NCBI GenBank assembly: GCA_944990035.1
Contig: CALYLX010000143.1
Span: forward strand, 1-64,000
Direction: 5' to 3'
Source of the DNA: Clitopilus passeckerianus
Taxonomy: Eukaryota; Basidiomycota; Agaricomycetes; Agaricales; Entolomataceae
Length of the DNA stretch: 64,000 nt
A program made the position numbers and the translations under genes. The notes beneath the pieces are model-generated. The model made no database searches and was not told where the DNA came from. It worked only from the letters and a program-made list of their open reading frames with translations. Positions within the stretch are counted from its first letter, which is position 1. Every line of letters begins with the position of its first letter. Positions 36,030 through 47,168 of this stretch are shown piece by piece.

Positions 36030-38203
36030 CTACAATCCCTCGTCGTACAATTTCCTCGCAAGTGCAACATAGAATCTCTCGAGATCCTTCTTCGTCTCCA
36101 ATTCGTTCTTTCTGGGTTTCTCCTGCTCAGGCTTGCGGACGTTGATTTCCTCAGCGGTTTGCTTTGCTTTGGCCTCGATGTCCGCCACGAGCTTGTTCTT
36201 GGCGTTGAGAATGGATGGAGAAGGAACTTGTTCGGTCAACCAATCCAGAACGGCGGATAGCTTGTCGGTGGAGGATTTAACGACCGCATCGTCTTTCCGT
36301 CTATCTTCATCACGTTGACGCTGGCGGTCTTCAGCACTACCTGTTGTCTGCGGTTTTGGTTGCTTGTCTGCCTCCTTGTCCCAGACGCCCGGAATACGCA
36401 TCCACTCTGGCAGGCCCCAGCCGACTGAGCTTGATGTAGCATTTCGAGCAGTAGCCCCAGCTGACACCGCACCACCTAGGCCTATGGCAGGAATCGCAGG
36501 AATATCGACGCCAAATTCAATGCCCCGAGCACCCCTCATTTCCCAATGGTCGCAGCCTTCCAGTATCCCAAGGAATTCCCCCCATTTCGCACTCTGAACA
36601 GTCACCAGGCCGTCGTTTCCCCATTCCCTGTCTCTTGCCCAAAGTGGCGGTTCTGAGTAGGAGTCTGATGAAGGGTCTTGGTCCCAGATGGCTCGGAGTC
36701 GTAGCCGGTGTTTCTCTTCGGCGCTGTCTAAAACCATCTTGGGTAGCCAGAATGGATGCCAGATGCTCACGGAGGGAAGCCGGCTGGCAACGCTGAAGTA
36801 TTTGACGGAGGGGTCGTCGGGGGTGGCAGGGTTGAAGACCTCCTCAAGATAGGTTGATGTCAGGTTGGAGTATGCTGGGGAGTCAACCACGGAGAGAAGG
36901 AGGGTGGTAAATGACGAAGGAAGCGAAGCGAGGGAGAGTCGAAGAGCGGAATCTTCTATGAACGAAGCTTTGGTGTCCTTGGAGTGGGGCGATGGTAGTG
37001 GTATGACTTGAGGGATGGATGGACCGTTCCGTGACTTTAGCTGAAGCTCTTCCAATTTCAGTTTGCCAATGCCAATGTTGTCCTGAAATTCGGTCAGAGA
37101 CGGTATTTTTGAACTTGGGGACGGAAATAACTCACGACACACCAATCCATAAATGGACTGCCTCTGTGAGGCGTAGCAATGCTTGTGAGTGATAATGGCG
37201 CATATATTTCAGGCTTGAGGTGTGTGATGAGGTGGCGACAGTCAAGGCCACCCATAGAGTGCGCTAAGAAATTGACACCACGACCACGAGCTTTCATTTG
37301 CAGTTGACGGTCAAGATGTTCAGACCGGGAAACTATGGAACCGGTTCTGTTGGGCCGTTAGTTCGACGGGCTGGTGTGGGTTGTAGAGAGCGCTAACCCT
37401 GGAACTGAAGTCACAATCACCTCGGCCTTTAGGGTACCACGGAGAACATTCAGTACGTTCGACCAGTAGTGCATACGCATGCTAGGAAATTTGGAGGGAC
37501 CACGTGAATCAAAACCATAGAGCCCTTGTTCAAATGTCAGTATGGAAAGGTATGTTTGACAAGTTGTAACGGCCGCACCATGACACAAAACTATGGGGTA
37601 GCGAGGTGTTCGAAGAGGTTCGTATAGTGCTGGATTCTGGAGTAGTTGATGTAATACGTCTGGGGGCATCCGTTCACTTGCTGGCTTGAACTGCACAGGT
37701 TTGCGGGGTAGATCCGGTTCCTTGGGTGTTCGCCTGCGCTCTGGCGAAGGAGCAGGTCCTTGATCCCTGGATAACTGGCGCTGTGTGCTGAGAAATGTTG
37801 GCCATGGCCAGGACCACCTAGGCTGGAAGTCTGAAGGCGGCACTTGGGGAAAGTTGAGCTCGAATCCGAATGACTTAACGGCATAGGACGTACTTTCAGC
37901 TGTTGCACTTCTGAGTGTATGATCAGACCTCGTAGGGAGAGGCCCATGATGTGGTAGGCCTCGATACCCTTCCAAGTTAACTTTGGAAAGAGATCTTCGC
38001 TGAATCCCCCCAGTTTCTGCTGATTGCATTTGCTGGGAGTAACTGCTATGCACGTCATTTCGTGCATCCTCGGCTCCTGCCTTCTTGAGCAAGAGATACT
38101 GGTTTGATATCGTAAGCCCAGAGATTACATTTGCTATCCGCCGTAGAGCAAGAGCAACAGGAGCCGGGAAATAAACGCTCGACGACATGAAGGTCGGGAG
38201 CAA
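36030..38203 (-). CDS. alpha/beta-hydrolase lipase (fungal triacylglycerol lipase family)
   Basis: Likely lipase acting on neutral lipid or phospholipid. Four exons on the reverse strand: 38203-37579, 37524-37398, 37346-37136, 37082-36030; 671 residues. An N-terminal 180-residue variable part rich in basic and Ser residues may target it to an organelle. Core: oxyanion IVLCHGLYGFD, then HYWSNVL, VTSVPGTGS, the nucleophile Ser281 in LAHSMGGLDCRHL, and ATPHRGSPFMDW. DREWGNDGLVTVQSAKWG and GCDHWEMRG near the C-terminal half supply the probable Asp and His of the triad. A charged Lys/Glu-rich helical tail ends the protein. It matches a widespread fungal family annotated as lipase; the true substrate is unknown. 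Confidence 0.85.
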
Positions 38204-38715
38204 GCTAAGATCCTGCTGCGAACCAAGCAGCCGGCGCCTGGAAGCCCTTCGTTGGGGATTGATGAAAAGGGATCAAACTCGGAAATACAGTCACGTGTCA
38301 TGACACGCAAATAGAGCCACTGATGGGAGTGATGGCTGTGCCCATTGTCTTCGTGCATTTGCTAGTGGCCTTGCAGTGGATGGCGGAACGCTTTGAACTT
38401 TTAAGCTTTGAGTTCATTGTTCAGCATCAGGGACCCTCTCTGAAATAACGAGAAGCTTTAGCCTGTGGCGGAAGAACAGTCGCTTGTGGATCTTCGCAGC
38501 TTCACCCATGGAAGCAGCTTTGACCATCATGCCACAATCCATTGTCAATTTCTTCCACGTTTTTGTACGCTTTGATTGACTCGAGGGCCAAGCGTCCTGG
38601 AGACGAAGGACAATGGACGCATCTCAGCTTGCTATAAGTATGACGGACTACCTCAACTTTTCACTATTCTACAACCTCGACCTTAACTTCCCTCTACCCA
38701 TCGACTCTCACTACC

Positions 38716-39902
38716 ATGAGCACCGAGCAGATCTATCATTATCCAGTCCCGTCTTACGGGAAGCAATTGCCTCTGTCTAATGCCGTCTATCAATCACGTC
38801 CCCCCAGCAGCTTCAGCGAAGCTAGCAGCGCGTCTTCGGCCAGCACTGATCTGTACGCCAGCACGGATGATGAAATAGAGTGTCGTACAGCGCGTCCAAC
38901 TGGAGCCTTTCCTTCGACAATTCTCAGAAAGCAACAAAGCTCGGTACCTTGGCCCGCGGAACCGTTACTCTATTACTCCAAGTTATTGCACGGACCCCCT
39001 GAGGAAACCGGAATGCTGGGAAGGGAGATACCCAAATGGAAGCGAATCCTTGAGGTACTTGTCACTTGCGGAGATGATAAATTCCTTGCGATACCCACGA
39101 CCACAAATTCTTGGGCTTTCACTCTTGCTTCTGCCGTTCTCACTGCGCCTGATCCATGGACGACAATGATAGAGATGGTCAAGAACCTTCTATGGAAAGC
39201 CACAAATCCGAAGAAACCTCTCTCCGAAGCTCAATTCGAAGCTGTCGCCCTTGTCACAGTAGAAGTCGGAAGAGTATTGAAAGACAAGCCAGGCCAGCCC
39301 CTTCGATCTAGCTATCGGGACTTGCTGGCCGATATCTTTGTTGGCACTTTCATCAGCGCTTGGGATAACGTGAGCCAGCTCTTCCTCCTTATGCTTTAAA
39401 CCTGCTAACGCCCTCACAGAGGAGAAATCCCGAAGGGATAACTTACCACCCCAAGCCCACTGAGGCCCTTGTGATGGCCACCTACCGCCTGGCACACTTC
39501 ATCGCAAAGCTCTGGCAACGCAAGGTCCTGCGCAACAACGAACTCGAAGACTGCTTCTCGGTTCTTCTCACGAGCTTCAAATCCCACGAACATGCGCAAG
39601 TTCTTGAAATGCTCCTCGTACACGCCGGGCCGAACTATTGGCTTTCCTCTGAAGCCGGGCCGACGAAGTTGCTCCAGATGGCGGACATTATGGACGGGCT
39701 GCACTATCGTATTCGAGGAACCTCCAGCGTGTTGGGGAACAGCAGAGGCGACGAGGATGTCGAGAAACAGCTCAGGTCTATTGCGAAGCTGTGTCGCGAC
39801 TGGGTCGGGGCGTACCATCGTCAGGCGTATCAGCACCAGGTAGTGGTCTCTTACAATCAAGGAATGCAGCATCCGGCCTACGGCAGGCCGCCTGGTCTTT
39901 GA
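38716..39902 (+). CDS. all-helical protein, possibly MIF4G-like, function unknown
   Basis: Two exons, 38716-39369 and 39420-39902, 378 residues. The first 75 residues are Ser-rich and disordered. The rest is predicted helical with pattern LAHFIAKLWQRKVLRN followed by CFSVLL and LEMLLVHAGPNYW, which is reminiscent of the helical repeats of MIF4G domains in translation factors (growth of the form HFIGxLxxxxxL then LExLLxxxG). I do not recognise a defined family, and the similarity is only by eye. The C terminus is Gln/Tyr-rich. There is no membrane segment. Confidence 0.5.
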
Positions 39903-41512
39903 TTATTTGAAAGTATAGATATTTATTTAGACGGAAATTGTCAGCATTATGATATATGTATGATACAGGCGGGAAGCCACATGTAACTATGTACTACGCA
40001 CCCATCGGAAATTCTAGAATTAGAAAGTAATTGACCTAGGAATTAATTTTGAATCATGAATGCCATGTGTCGATTATGTTGCGGTTCGCGGCAGAAACTC
40101 GTAACCTCCATGTGTCTCGATCATGATCATGGTATGCTTCGCGGATGTTATTGCGAGCACCGAGCACAGATTCTTCTCGATAGTCACACACAGATGCCGA
40201 ATTGGAAGGCAACCATTCCCAGTGGCACGCACAATCACTTTTCACGAGCTACGCAAAAGCGTCTGTATCGATCTCCGTCCCACACCGAAGGAGAATCAGA
40301 AGAACATCAGGTAGGACCTGAGCCTGCCAGATGGTCATGTGAAGCAAGAAGCACTGCTTCCTGTCACCGAAGATCGCGTTGCCCCTTCATGGTTCTTTAC
40401 TCAGAATCTTCGAAAGGCGGTGAGGCGGGTTTCTCGGGTCCTTTTGTCCGTTCATGAATTTACGAGTGGAATGTGGGTCCACTCTGTCATCGAGGATTGA
40501 TTGGCATTGTCCAACGTCATATTAGCAAACTGAGCAGTAACTCGTGGCAGGGGAGGCGTTCCCAGAATGGAGAGGAAAGGCACCATTGACAAACTGACCA
40601 TTACTTTTCTGTAGTTCTGGATGTCAAGCGACCTGCCGTGTTCAGGGCTGCATTGTTCTCCTAGCTGTGGTAAGAGGGGTATGTGATAGAAATCATGCAG
40701 CAGCCCATGCACCCAATTTTATTTTAATTGGAATTTTGGGAGGTTTTGTTTTCCTTGGGGCGGTCGCAATAAAACTTGAACGTGATTCTATCACCAAAGG
40801 TTATTTGGCATGCCTATTCAGTCGACGGAGCTTGAGGCCGCACACAAGTGGGCAGCTTGTTTGTTGCGATTCACAGACACTGAAATCTGGTCGCAGTTCA
40901 GAGATCGATGACATGCAGCAAACACAATGACACAGTGGGGGAAAGCATCCGAGTCTGATGATCCAGAAAGGATGCCATTAAGCCAAAAACGAGCGCTTAA
41001 GGATCTTCGGAGGGCGGCTGCCAGGCGAATCAGGGTCGCCAACAGAAAATAGGTTGAAAACCTTAGAAGGTTCCAACACGGGCAGTTTCCCCTGAGAACT
41101 CGAGTCCTAATTTGCATTTGAGCGGCCTCGAGCAGATTTGAGGTGAAATCTAAGTCCGTAATTGGCTGAGAAAATTTTGGATAGGAGAATACGGATCTGC
41201 ATTTTTGACATATACGGTAGGAGTTCAGAGTGCCAAAATGGTGAGAGTCCAGAATGTTGGTGCATGGGAACCTGGAGATCTCTATAATGATCGAAGGAAA
41301 AAGGGTCGAGTAAAAGGAAATCATTATCTGCCTTGTAAGGACCTAATGTTGATCGACCACGGGGAAGCTTGTCAACTAAAGAATTACGCCCACCATGCCG
41401 TCTCGCACCTTTGCTCTTGCCATATACCATGCCCACGGTACGTGTCTTGTTACTTTCTCTTTTCCCCCAATTTATCATTGGACACTAGTATCTCGCGAGC
41501 ACGGATCGTACG
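39903..41512. other. intergenic, nothing recognised
   Basis: About 1.6 kb. Open frames on both strands are short (under 170 codons) and none shows a family motif or compatible splice sites. Confidence 0.4.
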
Positions 41513-43477
41513 ATGCCTTCAACTGACACCAGTTCACGCACATCGCCTGAGAGCTTGCCGCTCTCCAACGGCCATGATTTGTCGCCCACAGACGGGACCC
41601 TACCTTTTCATCCACGGAAAGGAGTGCATTCGCTTCCGCACGAGGTGATGAGTCGCATCTTCCTCCTCGGTGCTAATGCCAACTACCCTTACACCGACTC
41701 TCCCTTCCTCATCACACCTGAGGGCCGTGCCCCCGTCCCAGACAGCGATTTCCAAATCCTGGTTACTCATGTCTGCCACCGTTGGCGCAGAATAGCTTTG
41801 GAGACCCCAGCGCTTTGGAACATACTGCATTTCCGAGCTCGTGGCGATGTCGAAAGAGGCGAAGAATTCATTGCTCGCTGCGCTGCGAGGTCGTCAAGCT
41901 ATCCCGTCGATATTTTCATCGAGACCGTTGCGGACCACGAGTACAACCCACCTTCCAACATATTTACGACTGAAATGGACACCATATTCACTTATCTCGT
42001 TGACCATATGTCGATGTGGCGCTCCCTTCACCTAAAGGTCCGGTGTAACAACTGCAAGCTCATTGCCCGCAAGTTCTTGAGCACATGCAAAGGGGCACCG
42101 ATCCTTGAGACCCTACAGCTGTACCATTTTGAGGACTTCACCACCCCCAGCGACCTTCACCTTGCGACCCACAGGCGTCCTGTTGTCTGTTTCGACAACG
42201 ACCTTCCTAGCCTCAAGAATGTTTCGATGATTGGCGTCAATCTGCCCTGGGACGTGAGCCCTTACGTTACCAAGTTACGATACCTTGAGTTAGCTCTTCA
42301 TCGTGACTTTACGCGCCCTGCGTACAAAGACTGGCGGATGATGGTGTATGAAAGTCCTGAATTACAGTCTTTGTCGATAATCCATTCAGGACCGATGCCG
42401 AAGGGACAAGAGCTGGATGCACCGACAACAGATGATCAACCAAAACCACCACCAAGAAACATATGGCCAGCTGCAGGCGATCGATTCCCCATAGAGTCTT
42501 TGCAACATCTGACTCTAGGCAACCTCGACAGTCCCGAATATCTCTGCGACTTCATCAGTCATCTCATCTTTCCATCCCTCACACGCCTCACACTCCTTAT
42601 GGCGGAAGACGACTATACGCCATTCTTCAAACTTGTGGCGGGTACAAATCCTTTGGGAACAACGGTGGAATCTGCCTATCGATTACGTTCCCCTCTCCCC
42701 TCCCTGGAAACCCTCCAGGAGCTCAACCTGATGTCCTTACAGTGCGACAAAGCGACCTTCAGAGCCTTCCTCCTTCGTCTTGAGGGACTTCGTACACTTG
42801 AAGTTGTCTTCAGCGACGAAGTCCCCGATTGGCTTCTTGATCTTCTTATGGAAGGAGTATCAATCCAGGTACCACTGCAAGAGGAAGACGAAAATCGCAC
42901 TCGTGGCGGCCGTGCCTTGGCCCTAGTTAATTATGTCTCGAAGTCAACGGGCTGCGGCGGAGGTGGTTCCAACGCGGCTCGCGGGACAGGGCTGTCAACC
43001 GCCGATAATGTCAATGGCACGCCAATGACAATGAGACGCGTTCCTCTGCTCCCCAGGTTGCAGACCTTCAAGACGTCTGGTTTGACGGGGCGTCCGTTGA
43101 ACAGCTTCATTCGATACAGGGAGCAAGCAGGGTTGCGGATACCGAATCACCGCGATAAAGAAGACGACGTGCATAGGAGGTCCACGTATCGGGTCAAACA
43201 TCTGATTATCGGCTGGACTGAGGCCAGGAATGGGGAGGATGTGATATTAGATGAGATCGTTAAGAACGGGCTTCCGGACATAACGGTCGAAACGTATGAC
43301 GATTCTAGCGAGGACGATGAGGAAGGCGAGGAAGAAGACTATGAGGAAGAAGGGCAGGAGTACGAGGAGAATGAACAGAATGATGAAGACGACGACGAAG
43401 AGGATGAAGAAGACTATGCTGAGGATGACGAGGGCGATGGGGCTCCAGATGACACAGAATCTTCGGTTTCGACGTGA
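41513..43477 (+). CDS. F-box protein with acidic C-terminal tail
   Basis: Putative substrate adaptor of an SCF ubiquitin ligase. Intronless, 654 residues, unusual here where most genes have many introns. The F-box starts near residue 41 (LPHEVMSRIFLLG) and ends at about HVCHRWRRIALETPALW; this form is typical of the expanded agaricomycete F-box families. The middle has leucine-rich repeat-like stretches (LQHLTLGNLDSPEYL, LETLQELNLMSLQ). The last 60 residues, encoded by 43296-43460, are almost all Glu, Asp and Tyr. The substrate is unknown. The gene is complete. Confidence 0.8.
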   Translation: MPSTDTSSRTSPESLPLSNGHDLSPTDGTLPFHPRKGVHSLPHEVMSRIFLLGANANYPYTDSPFLITPEGRAPVPDSDFQILVTHVCHRWRRIALETPALWNILHFRARGDVERGEEFIARCAARSSSYPVDIFIETVADHEYNPPSNIFTTEMDTIFTYLVDHMSMWRSLHLKVRCNNCKLIARKFLSTCKGAPILETLQLYHFEDFTTPSDLHLATHRRPVVCFDNDLPSLKNVSMIGVNLPWDVSPYVTKLRYLELALHRDFTRPAYKDWRMMVYESPELQSLSIIHSGPMPKGQELDAPTTDDQPKPPPRNIWPAAGDRFPIESLQHLTLGNLDSPEYLCDFISHLIFPSLTRLTLLMAEDDYTPFFKLVAGTNPLGTTVESAYRLRSPLPSLETLQELNLMSLQCDKATFRAFLLRLEGLRTLEVVFSDEVPDWLLDLLMEGVSIQVPLQEEDENRTRGGRALALVNYVSKSTGCGGGGSNAARGTGLSTADNVNGTPMTMRRVPLLPRLQTFKTSGLTGRPLNSFIRYREQAGLRIPNHRDKEDDVHRRSTYRVKHLIIGWTEARNGEDVILDEIVKNGLPDITVETYDDSSEDDEEGEEEDYEEEGQEYEENEQNDEDDDEEDEEDYAEDDEGDGAPDDTESSVST

Positions 43478-43788
43478 AGGACATCCTCTACTTGTACCAA
43501 TCTCCTTCATGCGCTGTCGCACGACATTTTACATCTCACTTATCCTACCAATTCTCCCTGTCAGTCTACTGAGTGGACACAGTCGTTAGAGATTTAGCGA
43601 TTTTAACAAAATATTCCTGTTCTAAGTAGAACTTTATTGATTATATTCACAAGCAATATACAGTACACTGTACACTACGAGTTTAGAGGTCAAAACGATC
43701 CATCCAATATCCCAACTATAACTCGGATGATGATAGCTTGGACAACAAAGATTAACACATACATGTAGTCTAGACAGCGATAAATACT

Positions 43789-44981
43789 CTACAGTCCGAC
43801 ACGACCTGTCGAGACTCTGACTCTAGCTTGCTCTACTGCGCGTAGTAGGTCCGCTGTACTTGTCTTCTTGAGACCGAAGAGGTTTACGATAGGTGGCACA
43901 GCCTCGCGTGTAAGGAGGATGGAATGATGCTGGGATCCTGAGGAGGGTTGCTGCTCTTGGGAGTCCGTCTTCTCGTTGGTAGTCTCAACAGAGGAAGCAG
44001 GTGTTGCATCGGATTCGGTTGGTTGTGGCGTAAACTCTTTGTATATTGAGTTGAGCTCTTCGCTTGGTTCTGGGACGATAATCCCGTTCTCTACGAGAGA
44101 CTGCAAATATTGAGAGGACCTATAAGCTGCAAGGATTTTGTTTAGCTATAGTAGAGAGGTGAGATGAACGAGTATACCTTTATAATGCGACCACGATCTC
44201 CAAACGCAGAAGAAGAAAGGTATATTGGGAATGATTGCTATGACGAGGAAAGTAAGTTGTGGATGTTAGCTACTTTGGAAAAGCACATACGAATGATCAT
44301 GAATGGAGCCGTGAAGGGGGCTATAATTGCCCACATCCAAAATCCCCTCTTGTGACGCGGGGTTCTATGTTCTGTAAGAGTTCGTAGCTCATTAAGCGTG
44401 TTGGTACTCGTATTTATTGAGGAAGGGTATATTAGTGGAATCTACGAAGTGGGGGTGGTGAGCAAATGGTGAAGGTAACATGGGCGAGTTTGCTTACGCG
44501 GGGAAGTTCATCCGTGTTCTGTTCTGGCCCTTTTTCAGAGCCAATTCCATTAGGTTTCGATACGGTGGGGCCTAACGAGGGATCAAAGCTCTTCAAAGCA
44601 AGCTCCTCGAACTCCACCCTGTCAACAAGGCGTTCTCCGGTTTGGAATAGTTTAAGCTAGAAGAAAGGCGGTTAGTATGGCCGCGTCTTGGAGCATTCTG
44701 AAATATATACAGACCTTCCATCCACCTTCGGCTTTCCCGAAGCCTGCCCAAGTACTGGCAGCCTTCTCTGACGCCCAATTACCAAGACCACCTTCTGGAA
44801 GCCATCGCGATGCAATTCCAGGCTGCTCATCTTTCTTCGGAGTCTTGGCTGCCTCGAACTGGAACTGATAATACGTAAGGGCTTGATGACCTTTCGTCTG
44901 TATCCTGTCCAGGTTTCTCGGTTTCGTCAATGGCACCGCGATGATACGCGCTTGGCGCAGGACCCGAGGCAGCGACGACAT
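43789..44981 (-). CDS. mitochondrial K+/H+ exchange-related protein (YDL183c-like)
   Basis: Inner mitochondrial membrane protein needed for potassium/proton exchange in the yeast homologue. Five exons on the reverse strand: 44981-44715, 44656-44498, 44441-44291, 44237-44178, 44126-43789; 324 residues. The N-terminal 30 residues are Arg-rich and hydrophobic as in a mitochondrial presequence. The core reads LVDRVEFEELALKSFDPSLGP, IPLIYPSS, then the membrane part IIAPFTAPFMIIPIIPNIPFFF, WRSWSHYKAY and QSLVENGIIVPEPSEEL. The PFMII-PII junction is split by intron 3. The C-terminal 100 residues are low-complexity. Neighbour on the other side is divergent, with 441 bp between starts. Confidence 0.85.
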
Positions 44982-45422
44982 CTCTGGATCGTCAGGAGTG
45001 GGACTTGCGTCGTGGAAGACTCGTGGTAGAAGCTATGTTATCGGCGCCTGGCGCTTGACTACCGCAACCCGACTGTCAAAGGTTTTTTCCTGGCTGTGGG
45101 GAACGTCATGGCCCCGGCAAGTGCTCTGCTCCATTTACGTAATGGACGGGCGTTCAATTCAAAACTTTCGCCAAACTCTCGTGTTCACGCCGAGTCGACG
45201 CGTTGCTGAGGGTGAACCAGCTAATTATAACAGCATATTATCGATATTTAAAGAGATGGGAGCGTACGAAATATTCAAGAAATCTTAGAAGGCTCCGAGT
45301 ACTCGCCTCCTTGAAGTTGAACCCCATGACTTTGACTTGACGGCCCGGCGGGAATGGCTGGAAACCCACATATTTAAAGGCTGTCGTGGAGGGAAACATG
45401 ATAGTCAAGGAACCACTGCAGA

Positions 45423-47000
45423 ATGAAGCACTTGATCCTGGTCGTTCTGCTCTCTGTTTTCCCATTCTCGGGTGCACTTTCGCCCAAATTCTTTGCTTGC
45501 CAGAGCCAAAAACCTTTTGGGACTTCCCCATTGAAAGGTTGTCCTAAAGGAACAATTTATGTCTCTGCAAATACATCCGATACGTATGCTCAATACCACA
45601 CCATTCAATCTGCGATAAAATCTCTGTGAGTCCGCCTCCTAATTTGATTGATATGAGCTCATTTTCTCCAAACTACCTATGGAAGACCAGAGACAGGTAA
45701 TGCAGTGATTCTCATTGGTGCCGGGGAATACTATGAAACCGTCAACGTCACCAGAGAAGCACCTTTGACACTTTTGGTGAAGTTTACCTCCTAGTCAAGG
45801 GATTCATGCTTACGGTGTAGCACAGGGACAATTGCCCAGTGGATCACCCGCTTCACTGCCGAAAGCACAGTTTCCATTGACTTCCCCACCTTCCGCTACC
45901 TCAAACCTGGTCCATATTTACAACACCAAATATGTCACCCCTGGCCTAGATGATGCAGATTCGTCGGTGTTGGTAGTTGCCCCATCGTACAATGGCTCTC
46001 TCATTGGAGCGGGTCCGACAGGTGCTCCGCTACAACCACTTCGTGGCAATTGCGATTTCAAGGCTTACAACATTGATTTTGCCAACCGAGCCGTTAGTAA
46101 AAATTTGACCGTATTTCGCGTCATTCTCACACAAAATCTACTCAGGCAAATTATTCTATTTCGCAAGCGCTCGTGACTGATATTTCATATTCCAACGCCT
46201 CCTTCTACGGTTGTTCCTTTGCTGGCTGGCAAGATACTTGGTATACGGGTCGGAATGGTAGCACTTACGTAGTGGATGCTGCTGTGTTTGGGCAGACAGA
46301 CTGTGAGTCCCTCAAATGGGCCATAGGTAACTTCTTGATTCACGATTTTTGCAGATCTTTTCGGTTTTGGAACTGCGTATGTGCCGTTGGCCAAGATTAT
46401 GGCGCATCACCATCCATGAACTCACTGTTTGTCCACAGCTACTTCCAAAACACCATCTTGGCCAATCGGGCTTGCGGTGGTGGCATCACAGCCTGGAAGG
46501 GAACCAATCTGACAGATGCATCAAATAACCATTACGGGGTCTACGTTAATAACTCCAGGATTATTCGAGTGTGTCACAAGTCTTATGTTCTGTGCCCTAT
46601 GTTTACATTCTTCTAGTCTCCAGACGCTAATGCGACTACGGTAACGAAAGGCCAGTGCTACCTCGGACGACCATGGAATGATTTGGCCACTGGTGTTTTC
46701 TTAAATACATACATGGACGATAGCATTATTCCTGTTGGCTGGAAGCCCTGGGGAGGTGACAGGCCGGTAATCGCAAATACAACCTTTTACGCTGAGTATA
46801 ACTCGACTGGTTGGTTATTCCTTCCATCAATTCGGTTTCTCGAATCGCTCACGGATGGTTTTTCTCCAGGCCCAGGAGGAAACAGCACTGGGAGGGTTCC
46901 CGTAACTCACATCCTGACCGCAAGTGAGGCGGCGGCGTTTACCGCGGATAAGGTCTTCAATGGACGACCTAATTGGATTGACTTTGAATACCTCTATTAA
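45423..47000 (+). CDS. pectin methylesterase, CE8, secreted
   Basis: De-esterifies pectin homogalacturonan outside the cell. Eight exons: 45423-45625, 45686-45776, 45826-46092, 46146-46302, 46355-46376, 46439-46568, 46617-46809, 46870-47000; 397 residues. Signal peptide about 1-18 (LILVVLLSVFPFSGA). Right-handed beta-helix motifs are visible: GWQDTWYT with Asp217, GQTDYLFGFGTA with Asp239 (the family's GxxDFxFG), and LGRPWN with the catalytic-site Arg. The GQTDY motif is split by intron 4 and completed by the 22-nt exon 5. Several NxS/T sequons fit secretion. Acceptors ggaag and cacag were chosen to keep conserved sequence. A plant-material-degrading role fits the LPMO and GH genes nearby. 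Confidence 0.9.
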
Positions 47001-47168
47001 GGTCGTGATGTATACCACTTTCCGTTCATTCCGGTGTATTTATCCAGCACAGAATCAAATGCAATTTGTAGAGACGACGAAGTGCTCTAAAAATAGCATC
47101 CCCGGCTCAATTCACCACCGGGCCGGTGCTTAAATTACGGCTCATGAAGCGCCTAAAATCATCGAGTC

